Shown here piece by piece: positions 41,824 to 52,287 of a stretch of DNA of 64,000 nucleotides. Numbering within the stretch: position 1 is the stretch's first letter; each line of letters begins with the position of its first letter. The notes below the pieces were generated by a model. That model worked only from the letters and a program-made list of their open reading frames with translations, was not told the DNA's origin and ran no database searches. Position numbers and translations under genes: made by a program. Where the stretch lies: the NCBI GenBank assembly GCA_900095095.1, contig FMBT01000290.1:1-64000 (forward strand), given 5' to 3'. This DNA is from Fragilariopsis cylindrus CCMP1102 (lineage: Eukaryota > Bacillariophyta > Bacillariophyceae > Bacillariales > Bacillariaceae).

Positions 41824-43781
41824 ATGATGAGAGTGTTATTCGAAATACCACTGCAGTTGGTGCTATTGTTGGTTGTAGTGTTCCAGCCTATTATCGTTCG
41901 AGCATTCTCCCCACAAAGTGGGCGGTATGTGATACCGAACTTCTCCTACCTGAAAGCTGGCGGCGATGAAAACAACAATATTAATGGGGATAAAATTTCG
42001 ACGGAAATCAACAACGTTCACAACGATGACGACGACGACGACGACGATGTCGATGACAATAAAAACATCAACGATGATAAAAGTCTGCTAGATCAACTAT
42101 CATTCGCTGCTTCACTTATAAACAAAAACAAATCAAAGTTATCGACTCCCTATAATAAGAAACAAATTCCTCTATCGGCAATACCGGACCAAAAGGTCAA
42201 ATTTAATCGTCTTAGCAGTGGTGAAGACGATGAGAATAAACGCAAAATGGATCTTTTGTGGTGTCAAAGTGACAGGTGTCAGGAGTCGGTAAGAGAAAGG
42301 GTGGTTGGGGATCACAACACCATCATATTTAACGGACCTGCTACGGGGCAGATTGCATATAGATGGAATCGAAAGGCTCATCCTATCGACCGCGAGGAGT
42401 CATCTACATCGTCGGCAAGGAATAACGAGGAAAAAACTACTACTACTTCAGGTACGGGACCATTGCCATTGTCTAGGATAGCATCCGTTCTACTTTTAGT
42501 GAAACGTGACGATGAAGATTTACTAGAAATTGCTGCTAGAAACGTCCCTAAACTTACTGAGGTTGGAATCGATGTGCTGTTATCGCCTGACTTGGCGGCT
42601 AAACTGAAACATTATTACGGTGTAGACGATGAACGAATATCTCTCTTTGAACAGCCAAGAGATCCCAATGAGGATGAATGGAGAATACGACACGTCGATG
42701 ACGAAGAGGAAGCTTGGGTTCAAGATATGAATTACGTAGAACCTTTCCCTGATTTGGTTGTTACGTTAGGCGGTGACGGGTTGCTAATATATGCATCGAT
42801 GCTCTTTCAGGGACCAATACCACCACTGTTGGCAATAAGTGGTGGGAGTTTGGGATTCTTGACATCTTTTTCTGACCTTGAGATGACAGATGCAATCAAA
42901 GTAGCGTTGGGTATGGTAACATCGTCGTCGGAGAATGGTGAAAGTTCCGACGAATCGTTCGAGGAGGAGCAGGAGAATAATGCACTACAAGTGTTTCCAC
43001 CAAACATGCCATATAAACTACCTTATATAGACGTCGGTGATTCAACGCCACGATCTACTTTTGGTTTTGAAGACTTTATTTGTATGACAATTCGGATGAG
43101 ATTAGATTGTAGAGTCGTCAATCGAGAAGGGGTAGTCCGTGCTCGATACAATGTATTGAACGAAGTTGTCATCGATCGGGGCAGTAGTCCGTACCTATGC
43201 GCATTAGAATGTTTCTGCGATGATGTGCATTTAACAACAGTTCAGGCGGATGGAGTGATATTTGCAACGTAAGTCACTAGCTAACCTTAGCGAGGTAGCG
43301 AAGAAGAGAAGAAACTATGTTATATCTTGTGTCTCTTTCTCACCGCGGTCCATTGTTCCTCTTTTTTTCTGCTACCATTTGTTCTGTTTTCGACTGAAAA
43401 AAAAACAGGCCATCGGGATCCACTGCGTATAGTATGGCAGCTGGTGGATCTGTGGTCCACCCTGCCGTTCCTTGTATTTTAGTAACACCGATTTGTCCAC
43501 ACGTATTAAGTTTCCGTTCTATGGTCTTTCCAGATCACGTCGTATTGAGATGCTTCGTTCCTGATGATGCCCGATCTACTGCCTCGGTGGCTTTTGATGG
43601 CAAACAACGATGTGAATTGCAGCGAGGTGATAGCGTTCAAATTCAGATGAGTGCATATCCCGTTCCGACGATCAATAAAGGAGACCACTCGTCGGATTGG
43701 TTAGAGAGCTTGAAACGAAGCTTTAATTTCAACACAAGACCGAGACAAAAACCTCTACCGAAACAAAAACCTCTATCATAG
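41824..43781 (+). CDS. NADK: NAD kinase, plastid-targeted, 2 exons, 605 aa
   Basis: Exons 41824-43268 and 43409-43781; donor GTAAGT, acceptor AACAG, joined frame divisible by three. The first 27 residues are a signal peptide (FEIPLQLVLLLVVVFQPIIV) that ends RAF|SPQSGRY. A Phe at the predicted cleavage site followed by a Ser/Arg-rich transit stretch is the bipartite plastid presequence of diatoms. A disordered Asp/Asn region runs to about residue 100. The NAD kinase domain holds the GGDG nucleotide-binding motif as VVTLGGDGLLIYAS, LLAISGGSLGFLTSFS, VLNEVVIDRGSSPYL, and, across the exon junction, GVIFATPSGSTAYSMAAGGS then PICPHVLSFRSMVFPD. The enzyme phosphorylates NAD to NADP using ATP, supplying NADP to photosynthetic electron transport. 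All core motifs are intact. Confidence 0.93.
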
Positions 43782-43938
43782 ACTATCTTTTAAGAATCAT
43801 TTATTCTTTTCTATTTCTTCTTTCTCTTTAATTACAGAGAAAACCTCCATTAGATTATAAGAAAAGACATAGTGCGTAATTGCACTAATTTTATTGAGAA
43901 GAAAAACTGCTACTATTATTAGTTAAGTTAAATAAGAT

Positions 43939-44103
43939 CTACATAACTTGATATTGAGGACCTCCTCCTCCTTCGGGTACGGTCCAATCAATATATTCGT
44001 CAGGCATTTTAATACTGCAGCATTTGCAATGAACACAATTCTGAGCGTTGATTACCAATTCTTTTTCTGGACTGTCGTTTTCTGCGTTGTCAACATATTC
44101 ATA
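43939..44103 (-). pseudogene. ETFDH: Orphan C-terminal fragment of ETF-ubiquinone oxidoreductase
   Basis: A 54-residue frame ending in a stop matches the end of ETF-QO: YEYVDNAENDSPEKELVINA, NCVHCKCCSIKMPDEYIDW, TVPEGGGGPQYQVM. The C-x2-C-x2-C iron-sulfur motif and the invariant C-terminal PEGGGGP are unmistakable. The upstream part of the enzyme (FAD and quinone domains and the first iron-sulfur Cys, normally in CPA just before the YEY) is absent; instead an ATC/GAT microsatellite abuts the fragment at about 44107-44131. The remaining upstream DNA is occupied by another gene on the plus strand. It therefore looks like a duplicated or relocated last-exon fragment, not a working gene. A last exon of a gene with a very long intron is the less likely alternative. 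Confidence 0.85.
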
Positions 44104-45094
44104 TAGTGATGATGATGATGATGATGATGATGTTGATGACGTAGTTATTGCTACCGGTCCACTAGTACCACTTCCAAAAACAACAGATAACGACAAAGTG
44201 CTATCCCCAGTCAATCTACAACCACGTACACACACAGACATATCCATCCACAGAACGAAGAAGAAGGCGACTACAACAGCAGCAGCATCAGCAGCTTCGG
44301 TAAACGATCTACCAGCGTTTCTAAAACAGACTAAAGTACGCACGGATCTGATTCCACTCAAAACCGATGTAGAGAAAAAAGCGAAGACAGATGCTGAAAA
44401 GTATCACCATGGCGGGGGCAAGGAGGCAAGTCATGCCCGGTATCACCATGGCGGGGGCAAGGAGAAACGAGCTGAAAATGAAAACACGGTCGGTTGGAAG
44501 GAGGCAAACAAGATAAGAAGAGATAAATACAATGAAACTGAAAAGGGCCACATGATGCGGGAAAAACGTAATGCAACGAGAAGAGCCAAAACACCGGCAG
44601 CTAAGCGTCGTCGTCGTCCTACAACAACGGAAGCTCGTGGTCGTCGTCGTCCTAATTCAAACCCCTTCTCAACTAATCCTCCTGTTGTCAAATCATCGGT
44701 AGCTCGTCGTCGTCGTGGTAATAGTGATGAGGTCGCGATGATGGACGAAGATGGTGGCGATTATGGTGATACTACTACTTCCACATGTAATATTAACGAA
44801 TCAAATAATGAAATCATTGATCTGATAAACGAGACTACACCTTCCAATTCAGTGGTGGGTCGAGTGAATGACACCCTCACCGCCTCAAACAATAATAGTT
44901 ACGATGATAATTACGAAGATGATAGAAAGCTACCAGCACGGGAAACCAACACTGCCAATACCAGTACCAATACCACTAATAGTAACATCGATAGTGATGA
45001 TGATAACCAATGGGACTGTCCTAAGTGTACCCTTCTGAATCCTACAACTAAATCTCGTTGCGAGGCCTGTCAATACAGTAATCTTAGCATTAAT

Positions 45095-45128
<34 letters not shown>

Positions 45129-46822
45129 ATAGTTTGAATCAGACGCTATTTTTGTCATCTTCGTCATCAGGCGATGCAGTCAACGTCAACGACGTCGCGG
45201 ACGTTGACGAAGACTCATCAGGCGATACAGTCTCATCTACTACGACGCCCAACCCTACCACGAAAACTAAAAGCAATCATTTCTTATCTAATAATCGAAA
45301 ACATTCGCTGAAGGATGTGTTTTTGAAAAATGTCAAGTATGGCAAGAGAAAATTATATCCTTTAGCTTGTGGTGGTAGTGTGTATATTCCATCGGTCGGT
45401 GATTGTACTAACAAATTGTCAATGAAACTAATCAAGGAACTTACATACTTAGTGGGAGAGAAGCTTCGTCATCAGAATAGTCAAGATGCTTGGCTTGTAA
45501 CTGCAGTAAATCTTAAAAGACGCATTAATGATGGTGAACATACTTACATTCAATTGATCTTAAAAGGTAGCGGAGCAGATAAGATTCTTCATCATTACAA
45601 AGACGAATGTCCGACTATTTGTTTACTAATAAAAATCTGGAAAAACGATCCAGATTTATCACCCGGTGATAAGTTACTGGCATATCCAACTAAAGGGGAA
45701 ACTGACATACATAATGACCAGAAAAAAATGCTCCGAACGAATCTTCATTTTGGAAAAGGGAAAGCGCTCGTATTATATAAGGGCAGCGGCAAACAATCGG
45801 CGCCTGTGGTATGTGACAAAATTATTTGTGAAACTAACCTTCAACATCATATATATGAAGGGACCGACAAGATGTTCTGTGATAAAACCATTTGTTCGCA
45901 TCAAGGTATGTTAACTGGAAAATCCGCTGGTTTTACAATTGTAACTAATCCAACAAATAAGGAGAATGCACGAGACCGTCCTACACTTCTTTCAGTAATT
46001 TTTCGCAAACTTATTGCATTTGCTGATTCTAAGGATGCGGAACTTGTATCCCAATCTGATATCGAAGACGCCAGCCAACATTTAAAGACTTTGCAAGATG
46101 AATTTTTGGATGGAGTAATAGTTACAACTAAACGGAAGCGGACGTCTGACCAAACCGATGAAGACAGGACTAAACGGAAGCTTACGTCTGACCAAACCGA
46201 TGGGGAACTTGTATCCCAATCTGATATCGAAGACGCCAGCCAACATTTAAAGACTTTGCAAGATGAATATTTGGATGGAGTACCAGCTACAACTAAACGG
46301 AAGCGGACGTCTGACCAAACCGATGAAGATAGAACTAAACGGAAGCTTACGTCTGACCAAACCGATGAAGACAAACGTAAAAAAAAATTAGCATCCGATA
46401 ACGATAGAAAATGGAAATGGAAGGCCAAACAGATACTTCCGACACTTCCAAGGTTGGATGTGAAAAAACCCAACACAGACTATGTATCAGACCCATCACC
46501 AAATGATGTAGTATTTGGAGTTGGGGGGCGTTCACAAGCAGGTAAAAAGTATACTGCTTTGATAGAAACTAGTGTATTAAAGCATCTAACACTCAAAAAT
46601 AATATTATGGTAGACAAAAACACTGGAAAGCAACAATCAAATGCTCAAAGAAGACAGATGACAGACGAAATTATAACTAAAATTTCTAATAATGGTGGAC
46701 AATTTTTACGTAGATATAATATGGCCGAAGAAATGATATACGAAGTTCAAGACTATGATGCTAAAAAAGCATGTGTGCAGCAATCAATTAAAAACAATGT
46801 ACGAAGGCAAAAGAAAAAGTAA
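44048..46822 (+). CDS. RanBP2-type zinc finger plus DUF6824-like domain protein, 924 aa
   Basis: From ATG 44048 the first 19 codons are antisense to the ETF-QO fragment, so the true start may be later (for example MMREKRNATRR). N-terminus: a duplicated YHHGGGKE unit, then a basic tract (KTPAAKRRRRP). A RanBP2-type zinc finger is at about residues 320-345: QWDCPKCTLLNPTTKSRCEA followed by C, with W-x-C-x2-C and C-x2-C. An unrecognised globular region of about 200 residues follows (LYPLACGGSVYIPSVGDCTN, NSQDAWLVTAVNLKRRIN, LLIKIWKNDPDLSPGDKLLA, HFGKGKALVLYKGSG). Then two tandem copies of a 53-residue repeat (SQSDIEDASQHLKTLQDE, TKRKRTSDQTDED) at about 46039-46360. The C-terminus is DUF6824-like: SPNDVVFGVGGRSQAGKKYT, NGGQFLRR, EVQDYDAKKACVQQSIK. 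From the basic tracts and zinc finger, probably nuclear. Confidence 0.8.
46039..46360 (+). repeat. In-frame tandem duplication, about 160 bp x 2
   Basis: GAACTTGTATCCCAATCTGA begins each copy (46039 and 46205). The copies differ at few positions (E-F versus E-Y, V-I-V versus V-P-A), so the duplication is recent. Each copy ends with paired KRKRTSDQTDED and KRKLTSDQTD units, themselves a smaller duplication. Confidence 0.9.
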
Positions 46823-47043
46823 CTCTTATCGAAATTTTGAAACGAGCCATCAGTATCCACCTTGTTGGTTTATTAGAAAATATATGTTAGTTGTAATATA
46901 ATACTCATTTTATACATACTACACTATTGGTTACTGTACAATGTATTAAATCATCCTATAGACTCGATTAGTAGTAGTATGTAATGCTTATAGAAAACTA
47001 ATTAGTTTATTATTCCTATATTATGTGTTGTTACGTTTGTTTT

Positions 47044-47850
47044 TTATTGTTTCTTGCTGCTGCTGCTCGTTGATGACAGCCAATGCTTAGATGTGTGTGT
47101 AGATATCTCAAAGATAAAATTTTCCCCTTCTACTCTTCTGTCACCTGTTCTGTTGTAAATTGAAGGTATATACTTGTATAATCTCCAACCAGGACCAGGA
47201 GACACACAATCGCTGTTTTGACAATAATCATAATACGTCTCATTCAGCTTATCGTACTGCATAACGGATAACTTGGTATCGCAATAAGAGACTAACCCCT
47301 GCAATCCAAAAAAGTTCGCATCTGCGCGAAGTCTTCGGAGAAGTGCTTCGTCGTCATTATTCTTATCGTTGGATTGTAAATCCACCATGACATGACCAGC
47401 ATCACGGGGGTAAATCAAGAATGCAAACCAAATGCTATCGGATTTACGATCCCAAAAAGATTTCTCCATCGATCTTGATCGGTTGTGCAAAATTAGAATC
47501 AGAACGAAACATTTTCTCAAGTAGAGATCCTTCGACTTGCACAAAAGTGTCGTTCGTGTTGTTATAAAATGTTGACCACCAACATTCAATCATATAATAT
47601 CATTGCTGTTAGATGCAACCATTGGTATCATGTGTTATACTATTTGGCATCTGTGAACAATCATACACAAGATTGTCAACTTGATCCCTTCCTCCTTGCC
47701 TCCCTCTCAGATGCTTCAAACTTTCCACTTGGTTGATTATCTTCCCACAGTACAACAAAGGCGGAACAATCTCATCCAACTCCAATTTACGTAAAGCAAC
47801 TTCTGTATACCTCATTGTTACAAGAACCAGATGTGTATACTGCAATTAAA
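47044..47850 (-). pseudogene. BTB/POZ (K-channel T1-type) gene, broken by a stop and frameshifts
   Basis: The region starts with a coiled-coil-like part (TEVALRKLELDE; in another frame KFEASEREARRKGSS). Then MVASNSNDII is followed by an in-frame TGA at 47592-47590 and the BTB domain LNVGGQHFITTRTTLLCKSK. Right after SKD the family sequence continues in a different frame (LLEKMFRSDSNFAQPIKIDG then EIFL), and then returns to the first frame with DRKSDSIWFAFLIYPRDAGH, DANFFGLQGLVSYCDTKL. So a one-base loss near 47540 and a one-base gain near 47465 compensate each other and leave about 25 scrambled residues. The C-terminal part is open to 47044. With one stop and at least three shifts this is most likely a young pseudogene. 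BTB_2 domains mediate oligomerisation and E3-ligase adaptor binding. Confidence 0.75.
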
Positions 47851-48378
47851 ATAACATATAATCTCCCAACAGCTTATTAAACTAGTCGTCAACAGTCCCA
47901 CTGGCAAGTTATGTTATAATGAAGGTTGCAGTAACAGTATGGATCCGTATATAATGAAGGTTGCAGTAACAGTATGGATCGTATATAATGAAGGTTGCGG
48001 TAACGATACGTAATGGATGGTTGAAAAGTGAAAATAAAGAGTTTAATCTTCACTCGGGAAAGTAAAATAGTGTCATGTAAGAAAAATTAAAATTAAAAAT
48101 TAAATAAAAATGAGTGGCTTTACGGTAAGTTAGTTGAGTCCCAGTCAAACACTCTCCACGAATCAAAAGTGAAAAAACGCTATGAAAACATCGACATCAT
48201 CACCCCAGAAAAATAGATTCCAAAATTCGTAACAGCATATCAGCATTAACGTTACTCGCACACACAAGATCTCTGAAACCTCGTATCTACACTTCTTGCT
48301 TTTTCGTTGTTTTATCAATAGGAGCACTCTCAGTAAGTCTAGAGCTACGAAACGTGTAAAACAAAACAAAAAACCATC
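47851..48378. other. Intergenic with 34/35-bp tandem repeats
   Basis: Three copies of a 34/35-bp unit (TATAATGAAGGTTGCAGTAA...GGATC) start at 47915, 47950 and 47984 and end near 48010. The third is the most diverged. An AAATTAAA tandem follows near 48080-48110. This is the 5' flank of the ACBP gene; a promoter role for the repeats is possible but not shown. Confidence 0.8.
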
Positions 48379-49536
48379 ATGACATCTGGAGACAGCACTA
48401 CTAGTACCGGCAGCGACAGTAATAATTTAGTTGGTGCATTTCGTGAAAAGGTTAAATTAATGCAAACATGGAAACCTGGTAGTACACCATCCAATCGTGA
48501 CCGACTTGAATTGTATGCCTATCATAAGGTTGCTGTTAGTGGTGATGCACCATCGTCATTGTCCAATGCTGCTAATGCAGCTGAACGAGCAAAGTACCAA
48601 GCATGGAGATCCAAATCAGGAAAATCACAAGAAGATTCTATGAGACTATACGTACAAGAAGCTGATCGTCAATTACGTGTGTATGGATCTGCTGCTGTAC
48701 CGATCCCCCATAGTAATACTTATCATACTAATCAAGAATCGATGTCACCCAATGTTAATAGTAGAACTCCTCAAACTACCCCAGCAAATAATAATGCTGG
48801 TGAATCGTCATCTGTTTCAAACATACCTCGAGGAATTGCTGCTATACCATTATTATGTGCTGCAGTTGCTGAATCTCGAAAGGCATATTTAAGACGTTTA
48901 GGACAAACATCAATTGAAACAGCATGGTGGAAACGGCAAGAATCATTATGTGCCCCACCAGGAAGTTTAACAGCATTACCTGAATCATTCTTATTATCAA
49001 TTGCACGATTTATTGAACATATAACATTAACACCACCTGGTCATGGTGGAGGAGGAGTAATGCTTGGGGGAGGAGGTGTCAATGTACGAAATTTAATTGC
49101 ATCATTCTGTTGGCCGCTACATAAATGTTTACTGGTATGTTGGATGTTAATTATATTATATATAACAACTTTTCGAAGTGCATTGAACACATGCGGAATT
49201 ATTGTATGGGGGTCTAGAAGAACTGGATTAAGTTTGAACCGTGAATGGATCGAAATCATTCCACTGGTTGGACATTCTATTCAAATCATGTGTGAATCAC
49301 ATCAACCATTAACATGTCGACTTGTTGGTTTAATGCTGTTACCATTCTCATCATTGGTATCATTTATTAATCGAACAATTACTAATATTACATTAGCAAG
49401 CTCATCTATGATTTTAATTCTTTGTGTTACATGGTGGTATTGGCTATTAACGATCCCATTCTTGATGGGTACATTACTATGTACAGCATTCTCGGTTGGA
49501 TTTTGTTTTGTTTTGATTGAATTTGCTGGTGTGTAA
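48379..49536 (+). CDS. Acyl-CoA-binding protein with C-terminal membrane segments, 385 aa
   Basis: ATG at 48379. ACBP domain at about residues 18-105: LVGAFREKVKLMQTWKPGST, RDRLELYAYHKVAVSGDAPS, AERAKYQAWRSKSGKSQEDS, MRLYVQEADRQLRVYG. The Y-A-Y-H-K (family Y-x-x-[FY]-K) and K-Y-x-A-W-R segments are the acyl-CoA pocket landmarks. After a Ser/Asn linker, residues about 255-385 hold several hydrophobic segments (LLVCWMLIILYITT, FLMGTLLCTAFSVGFCFVLI), so the protein is anchored by its C-terminus with more than one helix. Membrane-bound ACBPs (ACBD5-like) tether the ER to peroxisomes or shuttle acyl-CoA; which applies here is inference. The N-terminus is a Ser/Thr/Gly stretch, not a signal peptide. 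Single intact exon. Confidence 0.9.
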   Translation: MTSGDSTTSTGSDSNNLVGAFREKVKLMQTWKPGSTPSNRDRLELYAYHKVAVSGDAPSSLSNAANAAERAKYQAWRSKSGKSQEDSMRLYVQEADRQLRVYGSAAVPIPHSNTYHTNQESMSPNVNSRTPQTTPANNNAGESSSVSNIPRGIAAIPLLCAAVAESRKAYLRRLGQTSIETAWWKRQESLCAPPGSLTALPESFLLSIARFIEHITLTPPGHGGGGVMLGGGGVNVRNLIASFCWPLHKCLLVCWMLIILYITTFRSALNTCGIIVWGSRRTGLSLNREWIEIIPLVGHSIQIMCESHQPLTCRLVGLMLLPFSSLVSFINRTITNITLASSSMILILCVTWWYWLLTIPFLMGTLLCTAFSVGFCFVLIEFAGV

Positions 49537-50082
49537 AAACAAGAAGAAGAAATAATATTCATTCATAATCATTGATAACTGTCGAAAGGCTCGATATGTA
49601 TCTAGTAGGAAAGAACAGCACACAATATTCATGACTTTACTGTAGGGCAACAAAAAAGACGAAGAAAACAGTTCTTTGTAATGCCGTATACGCCGATTTG
49701 TATTTATATTAATTATTGATTAAAAGAAGATGACATCATTAAATAATTATCATTTTTTGTTGTTATTAAAATATAGTGGTCGATAGTTTTCTTCTTCCCA
49801 ATCACAACAGTATAATAGGAATAAATCAACGAATATCACAGTCATTTTCCTTCACTATATTATAATGTTTTGAATAGTTTGATTATTTATTTGTTGCCTT
49901 TCTATAGGAACAAATAATGCTGGGGATGTAGATACTAGTTATGGTATATGATTTCTGTCTTGGATATGACGACAATAAGTGCGAAACAAAACTATTCCTC
50001 ACTTTTTCTGTTTTTCGTTTTTCTCAACAAATGGTATCAACAAATGGTACATCCTATTTACATTATATATGTACATGTACAG
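49537..50082. other. Intergenic, no gene seen
   Basis: Between the ACBP stop and the NDK fragment. I looked for the NDK N-terminal half (KPDG-type sequence) on the plus strand here and found none. AT-rich otherwise. Confidence 0.55.
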
Positions 50083-50286
50083 ACCCAACCACTGGCGTCG
50101 CAACTCGGTACCATCCGTGGGGACTATGCCATTGATCTTGGACGAGGTGTCATCAACGGAAGTGACAGCCCCGAAGGTGCGGAACACGAACTCAAGATGT
50201 GGTTCCCAGTGGGAGTCAACAACTGGGCGAAGACTATGGACTTGCATCTGTACGAACCAGGAAGGTGTAATGAAAACTTCGAATGA
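50083..50286 (+). pseudogene. Orphan last exon of nucleoside diphosphate kinase, catalytic His replaced
   Basis: A 67-residue open stretch begins just after a good acceptor (TACATGTACAG) and matches the C-terminal third of NDK: PLASQLGTIRGDYAIDLGRG, VINGSDSPEGAEHELKMWFP, then NNWAKTMDLHLYE. In working NDKs the phosphorylated His stands directly before GSDS (I-H-G-S-D); here the codon is AAC (Asn). The N-terminal two thirds, with the KPDG motif, are not present in the preceding 550 bp. Loss of the catalytic residue plus missing exons argue for a non-functional gene copy. A catalytically dead NDK-like protein is possible only if its other exons lie elsewhere or have very long introns. Confidence 0.8.
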
Positions 50287-51041
50287 TAACACCATTTGAA
50301 ATCAATCCGCTGCCAACTTTGGTGGTGGAAGCTGTGTCTATACTATCATAGTCATGCTGTGGTGAGGGGAAAAATAATCGGGAAACAATTCATATTAATT
50401 CAATAACTAGTAGTATCAATAGGCATAGACGAGTTTAAGAGTATGGTTAAATAATCGTTCCAATAGTAGAGACGGTATTCAGTATCCAATCTTTTTTATT
50501 CGGAACGATTGCTTGTGAAGAAGTTGTATATTTTCCATCCAATCGCTTTACTTTAGCACGCATCGTGTCGAACTCGCCGGCTATTGTTGTTGGCTACTAC
50601 CTTGTACTGTATGTAAACAGTTGGATCTATAGTAGATTGAAGTTGAAATTGAAAAAGCAGCAGCACCACCCATTTTAATATGCGGCATTTGGAGCTTGTA
50701 GTGCTTTTTTCTTTTTCTAAGACTAGTTTTTCCTGATCTCTCAAACGAAGACTGTTTTAATAATCCGCCAGCACCGACACATACCGTACATCTTCTTCCA
50801 AGATCGAACTCATCCCTGACCTTATTATCGAGGTCATAAAGAAAAAAAAATCTCGAATGAATGCGATGCCAGCAGATATTATGTTGGCTGTGTCTGGCGG
50901 TTTTGAGCGCTACCAATAAAACCGATACTGTAGAATGTTGACGGTGACGAATAAAAACGTAAGCGGAATTAGCTCGTACAAAATGACCTCCGATGTAGTT
51001 GTAGCTGTGTAACAAATTATCTTGGATATTTCTACATCAAG
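50287..51041. other. Intergenic, possible minus-strand exon not resolved
   Basis: A minus-strand frame at 50581-51015 includes RCTVCVGAGGLLKQSSFERS, which looks somewhat protein-like and could be a downstream exon of the 51371 frame. I found no donor/acceptor pair that joins them convincingly, so it is not called as a gene. Confidence 0.35.
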
Positions 51042-51371
51042 TTATTCATCTGGTGAGAATATCCGAAAGAGATTGCTTTCTTCCATTTCTATTTCTTGAC
51101 AAAAGTAGACCCCAGTATTCTTCTGTAGTATTCTTTCTGAGAATATTTTGTCTTCGAGGCATCGTTCTAATCCTCGACCACCCCCACCGCTATTTCCATC
51201 AAGTTTTTTTATAGAGTATCCGCGAACATTTGACGACGATGATGACGATAATAAAGTGGCTGTCGTCGAAGATGGTAGCAGCATCGACATCGTAGTAAAC
51301 AAGATTACTCGTAGCGGAAACATTGCTATCCACGCCAGCAGCAGGGTTAATAACGTTGCTGCTATTGCCAT
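51042..51371 (-). CDS. Hypothetical protein with N-terminal hydrophobic segment, 109 aa or first exon
   Basis: ATG 51371 opens with a hydrophobic signal-like stretch (IAATLLTLLLAWIAMFPLRV, then ILFTTMSMLLP). A Ser-rich spacer, a Gly run (GNSGGGGRGLERC) and a charged helix (EDKIFSERILQK) follow; the frame ends at 51042. It could be a short secreted or membrane-anchored protein, or the first exon of a gene continuing into 50581-51015. No family recognised. It lies divergent to the INTS2-like gene with about 430 bp between the starts, which is compatible with a real gene. Confidence 0.4.
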   Translation of the reverse strand: MAIAATLLTLLLAWIAMFPLRVILFTTMSMLLPSSTTATLLSSSSSSNVRGYSIKKLDGNSGGGGRGLERCLEDKIFSERILQKNTGVYFCQEIEMEESNLFRIFSPDE

Positions 51372-51801
51372 TTTGAAGAGTCCCTATTGCCAACTGCCTA
51401 ATACTACCATTCGGTTTCAGTGAAATGCGATTGAGTAACTGACTCTAAACAATGGTGTAACTCGCAATTAACTCATCGTACTAGCTAGCTAGTCACAACA
51501 AAGTATGAAGTACCGGTATGAAGTATGAAGTTGAGTAAAATTCCCAAATCCAACGCTCTATCGCGCACGTTCACGAGATTTAATTTGTGAGAGACTTAGT
51601 AAGTTCTGAGTACTAATACGTAGATAGCTTACCATAGATACATATGATCTTAGCTAGTAAATCTTGATTTGAAGTAGGCAAATAAGTAGCAGAAATAGCG
51701 GCGATGTGGCAATGAAGGATGAAGGCAATGGCAATGGGTAAAAGATACAGTTTAATAATGCACAAAACTATTGGGTCGAGCCACTAACTCTCTGAATTGT
51801 C
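51372..51801. other. Intergenic upstream of the INTS2-like gene
   Basis: AT-rich with short CTAGCTAG and GAAGTATGAAGT repeats near 51482-51530. No gene seen. Confidence 0.6.
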
Positions 51802-52255
51802 ATGGACGAAGATGACCCCAAAAGATATATCGAGGACGATGATGTCACGATGGAGGAAGTAAAGCAACGAGAAAACGATACATCATCATCAACGACAACG
51901 ACGACGCCTGATGTCAACGTCGAATCTGATCCGATGGAAGATGATGACGTCAACAGTGAAGGTTCTGTAACAGCAGATAATACGAAGGAAACCGACGTTG
52001 GTCTGATGGAGGAGGAAATGAAACGACGAGAAACAGATCCAACAACAATGACTGATCCCGAAGTCGAATTCAAAAAGATGGCAACAACAACTAAGAAATT
52101 AGATACCGCCGAAACAGCAGCAAGTACGACGTCGACGATGCAATCAGTAGCTAATTATGTTGTCTCTTCGTCATCGTTGTCGCTACACGATTGTTTGTCT
52201 CTTGGTGAGATAAATCTTGGATTGGAAAAACGATACGAAGTTAATGACACTGATG

Positions 52256-52287
<32 letters not shown>

